A stretch of DNA of 64,000 nt from Burkholderia sp. IMCC1007 (GTDB taxonomy: Bacteria > Pseudomonadota > Gammaproteobacteria > Burkholderiales > Burkholderiaceae), in contig NZ_JAPVQY010000014.1 of NCBI RefSeq assembly GCF_027257875.1, forward strand, positions 62,001 to 126,000. Direction: 5' to 3'. The stretch's first letter is position 1; each line of letters begins with the position of its first letter. Under the pieces are notes generated by a model. That model searched no databases and was not told the DNA's origin. It was given only the letters and a program-made list of their open reading frames with translations. The translations under genes were made by a program, and so were the position numbers. Positions 8,068-17,115 of the stretch are shown one piece after another.

Positions 8068-9597
8068 ATGGCAGATATCTCGATGAGAACCGATACCCTT
8101 GTTGCTCCGCCGGTCGCCGAAGCGGCCCGCCGCGACGCGCCCACCGGGCTGATCATCGCCGCGCTGCTGCTCGTGATGCTGCTGTCCGCGCTCGACCAGA
8201 CGATCGTGTCGACCGCGCTGCCGACGATCGTCGGCGAGCTCGGCGGCCTCGATCAGCTGTCGTGGGTCGTCACCGCCTACCTGCTTGCGTCGACGATCGT
8301 GCTGCCGCTGTACGGCAAGCTCGGCGACCTGTACGGCCGCAAGATCGTGCTGCAGGCCGCCATCGTGCTGTTTCTCGCCGGCTCCGCGCTGTGCGGCGTC
8401 GCGCAGGACATGACGCAGCTGATCGTGCTGCGCGCGCTGCAAGGGCTCGGCGGCGGCGGCCTGATGGTGGTCACGATGGCCGCAATCGGCGACCTGGTGC
8501 CGCCCGATCGCCGCGCGCGCTATCAGGGGATGTTCGGCGGCGTATACGGCCTCGCGACGATCATCGGGCCGCTGCTCGGCGGCTTCCTGGTCGAACACCT
8601 GTCGTGGCGCTGGATCTTCACGATCAACCTGCCGCTCGGCTTTGTCGCGCTCGCGGTGATCGGCATCGCATTCCGGCCGCACACGGCGCACGTGAAACAC
8701 CGGATCGACTATATGGGCGCCGCGTTCCTCGCGACCGCGCTCACCTGCGTGATCCTGTTCACGAGCGAAGGCGGGTCGCTGCTGCCGTGGTCGTCGCCGC
8801 AGCTGTGGATGACGCTGGTGCTCGGCGTGGTCGCCGTCGGCGGCTTCATCTACGAAGAACGCCTCGCGGCCGAGCCGATCATGCCGCTCGAGCTGTTTCG
8901 CGAGCGCACGTTCGTGCTGATGGGCCTGATCGGCTTCGTCGTCGGCATCGCGCTGTTCGGCTCGGTCACGTTCATTCCGCTGTATCTGCAGGTCGTGAAG
9001 GGCTCGACGCCGTCGCAGGCGGGGATGCAGTTGCTGCCGATGATGGGCGGGATGCTCGCGATGTCGGTGATCAGCGGCCGGCTGATCTCGCGGCTCGGCA
9101 CCTATCGCCCGTTTCCGATCGCGGGGACGCTGATCGGCGGCGTCGCGATGGCGCTGCTGTCGACGCTGTCGCTCGACACGCCGCTGCACACGATGTACGC
9201 GTACATGGCGCTACTCGGAATCGGGCTCGGCATGGTGATGCCGGTGCTGACGCTCGCCGTGCAGAACACGGTCGAATTCCGCCACATGGGCGTCGCGACG
9301 TCGGGCGTCACGCTGTTCCGCTCGATCGGCGGCTCGATCGGCGTCGCCGCGTTCGGCGCGCTGTTCTCGCACGGGCTCGAATCGCGGGTGATGCAGGCGC
9401 TGCCGGCCGGCACGGAGCTGCCGCCCGCGCTCGGCCCGGCCGCCGTGCACCAGTTGCCGGATGCCGTGCGCGATGCGTATCTGCATGCGTTCGCCGGATC
9501 GCTGCACGTGGTGTATCTCGCGGCGGCGGCCGTGATCGCGATCGCGTTCGTGCTCGCGTGGTTCGTCGAAAGCGCGCCGCTGCGCAAGCATCATTGA
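8068..9597 (+). CDS. MFS drug:H+ antiporter, DHA2 (14-TM) family
   Basis: A 509-residue inner-membrane transporter with about 14 hydrophobic helices. The family signature is clear: an LDQTIVSTALPTI motif in helix 1, a GKLGDLYGRK loop (motif A), the RALQGLGGGG segment of helix 4, and the GPLLGGFL motif C of antiporters in helix 5. Members export drugs, dyes or toxic organic compounds using the proton gradient. The start is either 8068 or an internal ATG at 8083; neither has a clear Shine-Dalgarno sequence. The upstream promoter overlaps a palindrome, suggesting repression. No membrane-fusion partner is adjacent. Confidence 0.93.
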   Translation: MADISMRTDTLVAPPVAEAARRDAPTGLIIAALLLVMLLSALDQTIVSTALPTIVGELGGLDQLSWVVTAYLLASTIVLPLYGKLGDLYGRKIVLQAAIVLFLAGSALCGVAQDMTQLIVLRALQGLGGGGLMVVTMAAIGDLVPPDRRARYQGMFGGVYGLATIIGPLLGGFLVEHLSWRWIFTINLPLGFVALAVIGIAFRPHTAHVKHRIDYMGAAFLATALTCVILFTSEGGSLLPWSSPQLWMTLVLGVVAVGGFIYEERLAAEPIMPLELFRERTFVLMGLIGFVVGIALFGSVTFIPLYLQVVKGSTPSQAGMQLLPMMGGMLAMSVISGRLISRLGTYRPFPIAGTLIGGVAMALLSTLSLDTPLHTMYAYMALLGIGLGMVMPVLTLAVQNTVEFRHMGVATSGVTLFRSIGGSIGVAAFGALFSHGLESRVMQALPAGTELPPALGPAAVHQLPDAVRDAYLHAFAGSLHVVYLAAAAVIAIAFVLAWFVESAPLRKHH

Positions 9598-9600
9598 GCG

Positions 9601-9725
9601 GCGTGGAGACCGCGTTTGAGCCACGCGGAGGCCGCGCCTGCCCGCGTGGAAGTCGCGTTTGACCAGCGTGGAAGCCGCGCTGACCGGCGTGGAAGCCGCG
9701 CTTGAGTGGCGCGGAGGCCGCATCG
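9601..9725. repeat. degenerate ~22-bp tandem repeat in an intergenic gap
   Basis: Directly after the exporter stop codon, about six degenerate copies of a 21-23-bp unit follow each other (consensus close to GCGTGGAAGCCGCGCTTGA). The unit itself looks like two alternating 11-mers. The array fills most of the gap to the convergent oxidoreductase gene. An 11-bp array with a related core occurs at 33810-33875. Confidence 0.7.
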
Positions 9726-9776
9726 CCGCGGTTTCCGTCGAAGCCGTGACGCGCTGCGCCCCCGCGCCGCCCGCCG

Positions 9777-10775
9777 TCACGGCACCAGCACCACCGCCCC
9801 CGTCGTCTTGCGCGACTCCAGCAGCCGGTGCGCATCGGCCGCTTGCTCCAGCGGCAGCCGCGCGCCGATCTCCACGTGCATCCCGCCCGCGAGCCGTTCG
9901 AGCGTCGCGCGCGCCGCTTCCCGATACCCGGCGACGTCGCGCGCGATGAAGCCGAGCACGCTCGGCCGCGCGAGCGCGATCGAGCGGGCCGGCCCGAGTT
10001 CGTCGAGATCGATCGTCTGCCGCGCGCCGATCGCGGCGACCTGCCCGATGCTCGCGACCATGCCGAACGGCCGCACCGCGCCGAGCGTGCGCGTCAGCAC
10101 GTCGCCGCCGATCCCGTCGATCGCATAGTCGACGCCCGCACCGCCGCCGAACGCGCGCGCCGCCGCGACGAAATCCGCTTCGCGATAGTCGATCACCGCA
10201 TCGGCGCCATGTGCGCGCACCAGTGCCGCCTTCGCGGCCGACCCGACCGTGCCGATCACTCGTGTGCCGAGCGCGCGCGCCCACTGCGTCGCCAGCAGCC
10301 CGACGCCGCCGGCCGCCGCATGCACGAGCACGGTATCGCCGGCGCCGACCCGCCGCACACGGTGCAGCAGCATGTAGACGGTGATTCCTTTCAGCAGCGC
10401 GGCGGCGGCCGCGTCGTCGCTCACACCGTCGGGCACGGGCACCACGCGTTCGGCAGCCAGCGTGCGCAGGCTCGCGTAGCTGCCGGTCGGCAATCCCGCA
10501 TACGCGACCCGCTGCCCGGCGACGAGATCCATCACGCCAGGCCCGACCGCTTCAACCACGCCGGCCGCCTCGACGCCGAGCGCATCCGGCAGCGCCGGCA
10601 GCGGATGCGCGCCGGTCCGGAAATAGATATCGACGAAATTGACGCCGACGGCGGTCTGGCGAATCCGGACCTCGCCGGCGCCGGGCGGCGCCACGGGCGC
10701 ATCGACGCGACGCAGCACGCCGGCGTCGCCATGGCGGTCGATCCGGATCCGGATGGCAGTGACAGTCTGGGTCAT
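9777..10775 (-). CDS. quinone oxidoreductase (zeta-crystallin-like, MDR family)
   Basis: A 332-residue NADPH-dependent medium-chain reductase. The N-terminal GroES-like domain contains GVNFVDIYFRTG and the LGVEAAGVVEAVG segment. The Rossmann domain carries VHAAAGGVGLLATQWA (about 145-160), typical of QOR enzymes, which lack catalytic zinc. Members reduce quinones or alpha,beta-unsaturated carbonyls in the cytoplasm. The start at 10775 has GAGGA eight bases upstream. It is divergent from a LysR regulator 125 bp away, which may control it. Confidence 0.92.
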   Translation of the reverse strand: MTQTVTAIRIRIDRHGDAGVLRRVDAPVAPPGAGEVRIRQTAVGVNFVDIYFRTGAHPLPALPDALGVEAAGVVEAVGPGVMDLVAGQRVAYAGLPTGSYASLRTLAAERVVPVPDGVSDDAAAAALLKGITVYMLLHRVRRVGAGDTVLVHAAAGGVGLLATQWARALGTRVIGTVGSAAKAALVRAHGADAVIDYREADFVAAARAFGGGAGVDYAIDGIGGDVLTRTLGAVRPFGMVASIGQVAAIGARQTIDLDELGPARSIALARPSVLGFIARDVAGYREAARATLERLAGGMHVEIGARLPLEQAADAHRLLESRKTTGAVVLVP

Positions 10776-10900
10776 GACGTTCCTCGCAATCGAATGAAGT
10801 GTCACGATCATCCCATCGGGCACAATCGATCGGAATTCCCGCTACGCGCCCATTTACTGTGCAAAATTCGACCGATGTGACGCCAGTATCCGGCCAGCCG

Positions 10901-11827
10901 ATGAGCTGGGACGACCTCCGCTATTTCCTCGCGGTGATGCGCGGCGGCAGCCTGTCGGCCGCCGCGCGGGCGCTGCAGGTCCAGCATTCGACGGTCGCGC
11001 GGCGCATCGACGCGCTGGAGTCCGCGCTCGGCATCCGGCTGTTCGACCGCTTGCCGCGCGGCTGGCCGCCGACCGACGAAGGGCTGCAGCTCGCCGAGCA
11101 TGCGGCGCGGGTCGAAGCCGACGTGCATGCGTTTGCGCGCGCCGCCCAGGGTGCGGCGACGCTCGACGGCGTCGTGCGCGTGTCGGCGTCGCCGGTGTTC
11201 GCGAGTCACTTCCTCGCGCCGCAGCTCGCCCGTGCACAGCGCGCATGGCCGGCGCTGCGGATCGACCTGATGGGCGAGATGCACGCGGCGAACCTGTACG
11301 CGCGCGAGGCCGACCTCGCGGTGCGCCTGTCGCGGCCGAGCGAGCCCGGGCTGGCCGCGCGCCGGCTCGGCACGATGCGCTTCGCGCTGTGCGCTTCACC
11401 CGACTGGGCCGCCGCACCGCCCGACACCTGGGCGTTTCTCGGCTACGACGATGCGCTCGCGCAAATGCCGCAGCAGCAGTGGCTCGAACGCTTCGCCGCC
11501 GGCCGCCGCTTCGCGTTCATCGCGAACGATCTGGCCGCGTTGCATCGCGCGTGCGTGGCCGGCGCGGGCATCGCGCTGCTGCCGCGCTTTCTCGTCGACG
11601 ATCCAGTGCTGGACGCGGACGAGAACGCGAATGCGGGCGCACCCGCCGCGGTCGCTGCATCGTCGTCGGCGCCCGCGGCGCTCGTCGAGCTGACCGACGC
11701 GCCGCGCTGCGACGTCGAGCGCGAGATCTGGCTGGTCGTCCATCCGGACGTGCGCCGGTCGCCGCGCGTGCAACGTGTCGCCGACGCGATCGCGGGCGCG
11801 GTTCGCGCGGCGGACGGCCACCTGTAG
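10901..11827 (+). CDS. LysR-family transcriptional regulator
   Basis: A 308-residue regulator. Residues about 1-60 are the winged helix-turn-helix (MSWDDLRYFLAVMRGGSLSA, then RIDALESALGIRLFDR). The rest is a substrate-binding-type co-inducer domain. It has an Ala-rich insert near residue 245-262 (GAPAAVAASSSAPAA), unusual for the family and probably a loop. The start was set at MSWDDLRYF, the normal N-terminus for the family; the frame is open further upstream without protein character. Divergent from the quinone oxidoreductase, the classic LysR arrangement, so that gene is the likely target. The inducer is unknown. Confidence 0.9.
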   Translation: MSWDDLRYFLAVMRGGSLSAAARALQVQHSTVARRIDALESALGIRLFDRLPRGWPPTDEGLQLAEHAARVEADVHAFARAAQGAATLDGVVRVSASPVFASHFLAPQLARAQRAWPALRIDLMGEMHAANLYAREADLAVRLSRPSEPGLAARRLGTMRFALCASPDWAAAPPDTWAFLGYDDALAQMPQQQWLERFAAGRRFAFIANDLAALHRACVAGAGIALLPRFLVDDPVLDADENANAGAPAAVAASSSAPAALVELTDAPRCDVEREIWLVVHPDVRRSPRVQRVADAIAGAVRAADGHL

Positions 11828-11898
11828 GCGGGCTGCCATCTTTACCGCACGGCCCGGCGGGCGGCATAGTAGCGGTTTCGTCCGCTCGCTTCGCCACC

Positions 11899-12465
11899 AT
11901 GTCCGCCGCCCCTGCTCCCGCCTGCGTCGTCCGCGACGCGACCGATGCCGATCTCGACGCCATTCAAGCGATCTACGCGCACCACGTGCGCCACAGCGTC
12001 GCGTCGTTCGAGGAGATCCCGCCCGGCGTCGAGGAATTGCGCGCACGCCGCGTCGCGGTGCTGCGTCACGGGCTGCCGTATCTCGTCGCCGAATGCGACG
12101 GCCGCGTGGCCGGCTATGCGTATGCGACGCCGTATCGCACGCGCAGCGCGTACCGTTACACGATCGAGGATTCGATCTACATCGACGACACGATGCGCGG
12201 GCGCGGCGTCGGCCGCGCGCTGCTCGCGGCGCTGATCGAACGATGCGAGGCCGGCCCGTGGCGGCAGATGATCGCGGTGATCGCCGACGGCGGCACCGGC
12301 GGCTCGACGTCGCTGCACCGCGCGTTCGGTTTCGAGCCGGCAGGCGTGCTGAAGGCAGTCGGTTTCAAGCACGGCCGCTGGATCGATTCCGCGCTGATGC
12401 AGCGCACGCTCGGCGACGGCACGCGGTCGCTCCCCGCGTCGCCCGAGCCTGTCGCGTCGCGCTAG
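11899..12465 (+). CDS. GNAT acetyltransferase, phosphinothricin acetyltransferase-like
   Basis: A 188-residue acetyl-CoA-dependent N-acetyltransferase. The PAT/Bar signature is visible: VRDATDADLDAIQAIYAHHV at the N-terminus, then FEEIPP, GYAYATPYRTRSAYRYTIEDSIY, and the acetyl-CoA loop RGRGVGRALL (about 105-114), followed by HRAFGFEPAGVLKAVGFK. Such enzymes acetylate phosphinothricin-like glutamate analogues or methionine sulfoximine/sulfone. Chromosomal copies in proteobacteria often act on methionine derivatives. It ends 9 bp before the MerR gene, so the two are probably co-transcribed. Confidence 0.9.
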   Translation: MSAAPAPACVVRDATDADLDAIQAIYAHHVRHSVASFEEIPPGVEELRARRVAVLRHGLPYLVAECDGRVAGYAYATPYRTRSAYRYTIEDSIYIDDTMRGRGVGRALLAALIERCEAGPWRQMIAVIADGGTGGSTSLHRAFGFEPAGVLKAVGFKHGRWIDSALMQRTLGDGTRSLPASPEPVASR

Positions 12466-12474
12466 AATGGCCGC

Positions 12475-13314
12475 ATGCCAAAACAGACGCCAACCAATAC
12501 CGACGAGGCCGCTGCGGATTCCCGCAACGAGTACACGGTCGACGAGCTTGCGCGCGTGTCCGACACGACCGTGCGCAACGTCCGCGCATACCAGGATCGC
12601 GGGCTGCTCGCGCCACCGGAGAAGCGCGGGCGCGTCGGCATCTACGACGACACGCACGTCGCGCGGCTGAAGCTGATCAACCATCTGCTCGCGCGCGGCT
12701 ACACGCTGTCGAACATCCAGGATCTGATCATGGCGATCGACGAAGGTCACGACCTGCGCTCGATCCTCGGCCTGGAAAACGCGATCGGCGGCCGCTGGTC
12801 GCACGAGTTGCCGAAAACCTATTCGCTCGCCGCGCTCGCGCAGATGTTCGGCCCGCAGACGGCGTCGCAACTGTCGCGCGTGACCGAGCTCGGGCTGCTT
12901 GAACGCCGCGGCCTGTCGTTCGTCGCGAAGAGCCCCGCGCTGCTCGAAGCGGCGGCCGCGATGACGAAGGAAGGCATCCCGCCGCGCGAACTGCTCGACG
13001 TGATCAGCCTCGCGCGGCCGCACTTCGACGCGATCGCGCGGCTGCTCGTCGATCTCGTCGTGAAGCGGCTCGACCGCTATGACGAAGGCACGCTGCCGCC
13101 AGTCAACGACGTGCCCGCGCTCGTCGATGCGATCTGGCGGCTGCGCCCGCTCGCGGCCGTGTTCGTCGAAGGCGAAACGAACCGTGCGCTCGAGAATGCG
13201 GCGAGCGCCTATCTCGGCGGCCGCGTCGCGACGATTCTCGACAAGAAGCTCAGCGACGAAGCGGCGCGGCACGCTGGTACGCCCGATCCAGAGCGCAACG
13301 GCGACAAACCATAG
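12475..13314 (+). CDS. MerR-family transcriptional regulator
   Basis: A 279-residue regulator. The N-terminal MerR helix-turn-helix spans about 18-90: YTVDELARVSDTTVRNVRAY, the wing DRGLLAPPEKRGRVGIY, then HLLARGYTLSNIQDLI. The C-terminal part of about 180 residues is helical and lacks the Cys clusters of metal-sensing MerR proteins, so a small organic effector or a structural role is more likely. It starts 9 bp after the acetyltransferase stop, suggesting co-expression. Confidence 0.9.
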   Translation: MPKQTPTNTDEAAADSRNEYTVDELARVSDTTVRNVRAYQDRGLLAPPEKRGRVGIYDDTHVARLKLINHLLARGYTLSNIQDLIMAIDEGHDLRSILGLENAIGGRWSHELPKTYSLAALAQMFGPQTASQLSRVTELGLLERRGLSFVAKSPALLEAAAAMTKEGIPPRELLDVISLARPHFDAIARLLVDLVVKRLDRYDEGTLPPVNDVPALVDAIWRLRPLAAVFVEGETNRALENAASAYLGGRVATILDKKLSDEAARHAGTPDPERNGDKP

Positions 13315-13437
13315 GATCGCGGCCGTCATATTCATATCGGCAATGCTTCGTTTGCGGGCCTGAGCGCCCATGCGACGATTCTTCCAACCGAGCGGCACCG
13401 GCCGCTCTCCGAAGACATTTCGCATGGAGTCCGTTCG

Positions 13438-14415
13438 ATGATTCGTTTTCCCCGCTGGATCACCCGCATTGCCGCGACCGCGCTTGTCGCCGCCGCCACA
13501 TCGGCCTTCGCGCAGGGCAGCGCGGACAAGCTCGTGCGCATCGGCTACCAGAAGGCCGGCCTGCTCGCGGTCGTCAAGACGCAAGGTGCGCTGGAGGCAC
13601 GGCTCAAGCCGCTCGGCTACGACGTCCAGTGGTTCGAATTCCCGGCGGGCCCGCAGCTGCTCGAGGCGCTGAACGCGAACAGCATCGACTTCGGCTACAC
13701 GGGCGCGCCGCCGCCGGTGTTCGCGCAGGCGGCGGGCGTGAGCTTCGTGTACGTCGCCGCGGAACCGCCGTCGCCGCACAACGAAGCCATCTTCGTGAAG
13801 GCTGATGCGCCGATCCGCTCGCTCTCGGATCTGCGCGGCAAGAAGGTTGCGCTGCAGAAGGGGTCAAGCGCGAACTACCTGCTGCTCGAAGCGCTGAAGA
13901 AAGCGGGCGTGCGTTACGACGAGATCCGCCCGGTCTACCTGCCGCCCGCGGACGCGCGCGCCGCGTTCGAAAGCGGCAACGTCGACGCGTGGGCCGTCTG
14001 GGATCCGTATTACGCGGCCGCCCAGAATTCGCTGAAGATCCGCACGTTGTCCGACTACACGGGCCTTACGCCGGCCAACAACTTCTACGAAGCGACCCGG
14101 GCGTTCGCGGAGCAGCATGCCGACGTGGTCGGCGCGATTCTGAAGCAGTTGCGCGAGACGGGGCTGTGGGTCAACGGGCATCCGGCCGAAACGGCCGCGC
14201 TGATTGCACCGAAGGTCGGCCTGCCCCTGCCGCTCGTGGAAACGTGGATCAAGCGCGTGCCGTTCGGCGCAGTGCCGGTCGACGACAAGATCGTCGCGGT
14301 TCAGCAAGGGGTGGCCGATGCGTTTTATGCCGCGAACCTGATTCCGCGGAAGCTGAGCGTGGCGGACAACGCGTGGATCGACAAGCGTGTGGCGGGCGCG
14401 CTGGCGGCGAAGTAA
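13438..14415 (+). CDS. sulfonate/taurine-type ABC transporter substrate-binding protein
   Basis: A 325-residue periplasmic protein with a Sec signal peptide (about 1-25, ending AATSAFAQ). The mature part is an SsuA/TauA-type solute-binding protein: IGYQKAG, the FEFPAGPQLLEALN segment, IDFGYTGAPPPVFAQAAG, and LRGKKVALQKGSSANYLL. It is expected to bind aliphatic sulfonates for uptake as a sulfur source. No permease, ATPase or monooxygenase gene (ssuB/C/D) is nearby, so it must work with a transporter encoded elsewhere or have another ligand. An intrinsic terminator follows. Confidence 0.9.
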   Translation: MIRFPRWITRIAATALVAAATSAFAQGSADKLVRIGYQKAGLLAVVKTQGALEARLKPLGYDVQWFEFPAGPQLLEALNANSIDFGYTGAPPPVFAQAAGVSFVYVAAEPPSPHNEAIFVKADAPIRSLSDLRGKKVALQKGSSANYLLLEALKKAGVRYDEIRPVYLPPADARAAFESGNVDAWAVWDPYYAAAQNSLKIRTLSDYTGLTPANNFYEATRAFAEQHADVVGAILKQLRETGLWVNGHPAETAALIAPKVGLPLPLVETWIKRVPFGAVPVDDKIVAVQQGVADAFYAANLIPRKLSVADNAWIDKRVAGALAAK

Positions 14416-14435
14416 CGCGCGGCCGCACGCGTTCG

Positions 14436-14471
14436 AAAAGGCCGACGGGCGCGCTGCCCGTCGGCCTTTTT
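14436..14471 (+). terminator. intrinsic terminator of the SsuA-like gene
   Basis: A perfect GC-rich stem (GGCCGACGGGC paired with GCCCGTCGGCC, loop GCGCT) is flanked by AAAA and followed by five T residues. It lies 20 bp past the stop at 14415. The A and T flanks would let it work on both strands. Confidence 0.9.
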
Positions 14472-14700
14472 CGTGCTTGCCGGGATGGCGGGAAACGCGA
14501 AACATACGGTCGGCGTTTGGCCAGAAGGCGGGTTCGCTGTCGCCCGCTTCGACGAGATCATGCGAAGCGCGCCGCCGGTTTTCCCCTGCGAGCGGCTCGC
14601 TGAAAAAAATTTCGCGGCGCTTGTCGATTCCATCGGTTCCCGGCCGTCGTTGTCGATAGTGGCGGCAATCGTGCCGCCGCGACATGCAAAGGACAAAACG

Positions 14701-15114
14701 ATGAGCAAGAAGATCTTCGTCAACCTGCCGGTGACCGACCTGAAGCGTTCGAAGGCGTTCTACGAGGCGGTCGGAGCCGTCAACAATCCCGCGTTCAGTG
14801 ACGACACCGCCGCGTGCATGGTGTTCTCCGATACGATCTTCGCGATGCTTCTCACGCACGACAAGTGGCGCCAGTTCACCAGCAAGCGGATCGTCGATGC
14901 ACACGCGGACGCGCAGGTACTGTTGTGCCTGTCGGCCGAGAGCCGCGACGAGGTATCGAGCCTGGTCGACAGCGCGAGCGGTGCCGGCGGCCACGCGGAC
15001 CCCACGCCCGTACAGGACTTCGGCTTCATGTACGGCCGCAGCTTCGAGGATCCGGACGGACACATCTGGGAAGTGATGTGGATGGATCCGAACGCCGCCC
15101 CGCAGCACGACTGA
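14701..15114 (+). CDS. VOC/glyoxalase-fold protein
   Basis: A 137-residue single-module vicinal-oxygen-chelate protein beginning MSKKIFVNLPVTDLKRSKAFYEA, followed by VFSDTIFAMLLTH and ending with FEDPDGHIWEVMWMDP. The latter is the typical metal-ligand strand of bacterial glyoxalase/extradiol-like proteins; the family's usual length is 130-140. The enzyme activity is unknown: many close relatives are annotated as lactoylglutathione-lyase-like without proof. The ATG at 14701 was chosen as the conserved family start; the frame is open upstream to 14473 but that part looks non-coding. Confidence 0.85.
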   Translation: MSKKIFVNLPVTDLKRSKAFYEAVGAVNNPAFSDDTAACMVFSDTIFAMLLTHDKWRQFTSKRIVDAHADAQVLLCLSAESRDEVSSLVDSASGAGGHADPTPVQDFGFMYGRSFEDPDGHIWEVMWMDPNAAPQHD

Positions 15115-15458
15115 GCGCACCTTCGTCGCGCACGCGTCGCCCGGCAGCGCGCGACGTCGCAATGGAAACGTAGGCGATGGCGTGTATCCGCGGGCCCGCT
15201 CGCGCAGGTCACGATCGTCGCCGGGGTTTTCCATGAGACGGCCGCCCGTTCGAGCCGCCCATGATCGTGTTTCAAACAGGCCGCCGCGTGCCGGCGGCCC
15301 CGCCGGCTTCCTCCCACGCCCTGGCGACGGCCCTTTCCGCGCATCCCGCAATGCGGAAACCGAACCGTTCCAAACCCCGCTCCGCCTTTTCTGGCGCGGC
15401 TTCGCGCCCTTAGAGCGGCGCTTCTAGTCCCTTGCGGTTTCCGGGCTCAGCCACTATC

Positions 15459-15478
15459 GTTACATCAACCAATGTAAC
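15459..15478. promoter_or_regulatory. perfect inverted repeat upstream of the monooxygenase operon
   Basis: GTTACAT-N6-ATGTAAC forms a 7-bp perfect dyad 32 bp before the chosen start of the Baeyer-Villiger monooxygenase. The surrounding 344 bp (15115-15458) contain no gene and only weak GC-rich hairpins. The AT-rich dyad resembles a TetR-family operator, the regulator type often controlling such operons, but no TetR gene lies in the window. The regulator assignment is inference. Confidence 0.6.
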
Positions 15479-15510
15479 ATTCTAAAATGAGCCAAATCGG
15501 AGACACCCGG

Positions 15511-17094
15511 ATGAATGCTCGCACGTTGCCTTTCGGCCCGCCCGGCCACGACGGCCCGGACGAAACCACCGACATCGCCATCATCGGCACCGGCTTCGCC
15601 GGCCTCGGGATGGCCATTCGCCTGCGGCAGACAGGCGTGACCGACTTCGTCGTGCTCGAAAAGGCGGCATCGGTCGGCGGCACATGGCGCGACAATCATT
15701 ACCCCGGGTGTGCATGCGACGTGCAATCGCACGTCTATTCGTTCTCGTTCGCGCCGAACCCGCGCTGGACCCGCATGTTCGCGCCGCAGCCGGAAATCCG
15801 CGCGTATCTGGAAGACTGCGTGCAGCGCTTCGGCGTCGGCCCGCATCTGCGCCTGAACCACGAGTTGCAGCGCGCCGAATACGACGAAGCCGCGCAACGC
15901 TGGCGCCTCACGTTCGCGAACGGCAAGCGGCTGGCGGCGCGCGTGCTGGTGTCGGGAATGGGCGGCCTGTCGCGCGCCGCGCTGCCGGCGATTCCCGGCG
16001 TCGAGACCTTCAAGGGCCGCGCATTCCATTCGCAGCAGTGGGATCACGACTACGCGCTCGAAGGCAAGCGCGTCGCGGTGATCGGCACCGGCGCGAGCGC
16101 GATCCAGTTCGTGCCGCAGATCGCACCGCGTGTGAAGACGCTCGCGCTGTTCCAGCGCACGCCGCCGTGGATCATGCCGAAGCCCGACCGCAACCTGACG
16201 CGCTTCGAGAAATGGCTGTTCCGCGCGCTGCCGTTCACGCAGAAGGCGGTGCGCAGCGGTATCTACTGGATGCTCGAATCGCGCGTGCTCGGCTTCGCGA
16301 TCCATCCGTCGCTGATGAAGAACGTGCAGAAGCTCGCGCTGCGCCACATCCGCAAGCAGATCCCCGATCCGGAGCTGCGGCAGGCCGTCACGCCGAACTA
16401 CACGCTCGGCTGCAAGCGCGTGCTGATCTCGAACGACTACTACCCGGCGCTGTCGCGCAAGAACGTCGACGTGATCACGACCGGCATCGATCACATCGAG
16501 GCCGACGCGGTCGTGACGACCGACGGCAAGCGTCATGAAGTCGACTGCCTGATCTACGGCACGGGCTTCCAGGTCGCGGATCCGTATCCGCGCGGCGCGA
16601 TCATCGGCCGCGGCGGCCTCGACATCGTCGATGCGTGGCGCGACGGCGCGCATGCGTATCTCGGCACGACGCTGCCGGGCTACCCGAACTTCTTCATGAT
16701 CGTCGGCCCGAACACGGGCCTCGGCCACAACTCGATGGTGTTCATGATCGAGTCGCAGATCGAATACATCCTCGGCGCGCTGCAGGCGATGCGCCGCGAA
16801 CGCGCGGAGGCGATCGAGGTGCGCCCGCTCGTCGAGGCGCAGTTCAACAACGACCTGCAGCACAAGCTGAAGAAGGCGATCTGGTCGACCGGCGGCTGCA
16901 AGAGCTGGTACCTCGATCCGCGCACCGGCAAGAACACGACGCTGTGGCCGGGCTTCACCTGGCGCTTCCGCCAGGCGACCGCGCACTTCTCGATCGCCGA
17001 CTACCACGCGTATCGCGCGCCGCACCACGACACGACCGCACGGCCCGTCGCCGCGCCGGCCGCTTCCGCTTCCACTTCCGCCGAAGCGGCCTGA
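15511..17094 (+). CDS. Baeyer-Villiger-type flavin monooxygenase
   Basis: A 527-residue FAD/NADPH monooxygenase. It has the FAD-binding IIGTGFAGLG (about 24-33), the class fingerprint FKGRAFHSQQWD (F-x-G-x3-H-x3-W, about 167-178), and the NADP-binding VIGTGASAIQ (about 192-201). Enzymes of this class insert oxygen into ketones to give esters or lactones. The ATG at 15511 has GGAGA eight bases upstream; an ATG at 15487 lacks any ribosome binding site. The C-terminus is Ala/Ser/Thr-rich. It leads an operon with an SDR, a PF10118 protein and an epoxide-hydrolase-like protein, consistent with oxidation of an alcohol or ketone. The substrate is unknown. Confidence 0.92.
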   Translation: MNARTLPFGPPGHDGPDETTDIAIIGTGFAGLGMAIRLRQTGVTDFVVLEKAASVGGTWRDNHYPGCACDVQSHVYSFSFAPNPRWTRMFAPQPEIRAYLEDCVQRFGVGPHLRLNHELQRAEYDEAAQRWRLTFANGKRLAARVLVSGMGGLSRAALPAIPGVETFKGRAFHSQQWDHDYALEGKRVAVIGTGASAIQFVPQIAPRVKTLALFQRTPPWIMPKPDRNLTRFEKWLFRALPFTQKAVRSGIYWMLESRVLGFAIHPSLMKNVQKLALRHIRKQIPDPELRQAVTPNYTLGCKRVLISNDYYPALSRKNVDVITTGIDHIEADAVVTTDGKRHEVDCLIYGTGFQVADPYPRGAIIGRGGLDIVDAWRDGAHAYLGTTLPGYPNFFMIVGPNTGLGHNSMVFMIESQIEYILGALQAMRRERAEAIEVRPLVEAQFNNDLQHKLKKAIWSTGGCKSWYLDPRTGKNTTLWPGFTWRFRQATAHFSIADYHAYRAPHHDTTARPVAAPAASASTSAEAA

Positions 17095-17115
17095 ACCAGA
17101 CAAGGAGCCACCGAC

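Noticed and set aside
11245..11898. Upstream in-frame extension of the PAT-like acetyltransferase
   Set aside because: It overlaps the LysR gene in another frame and is Arg/Gly-rich shadow; the family start lies at 11899.
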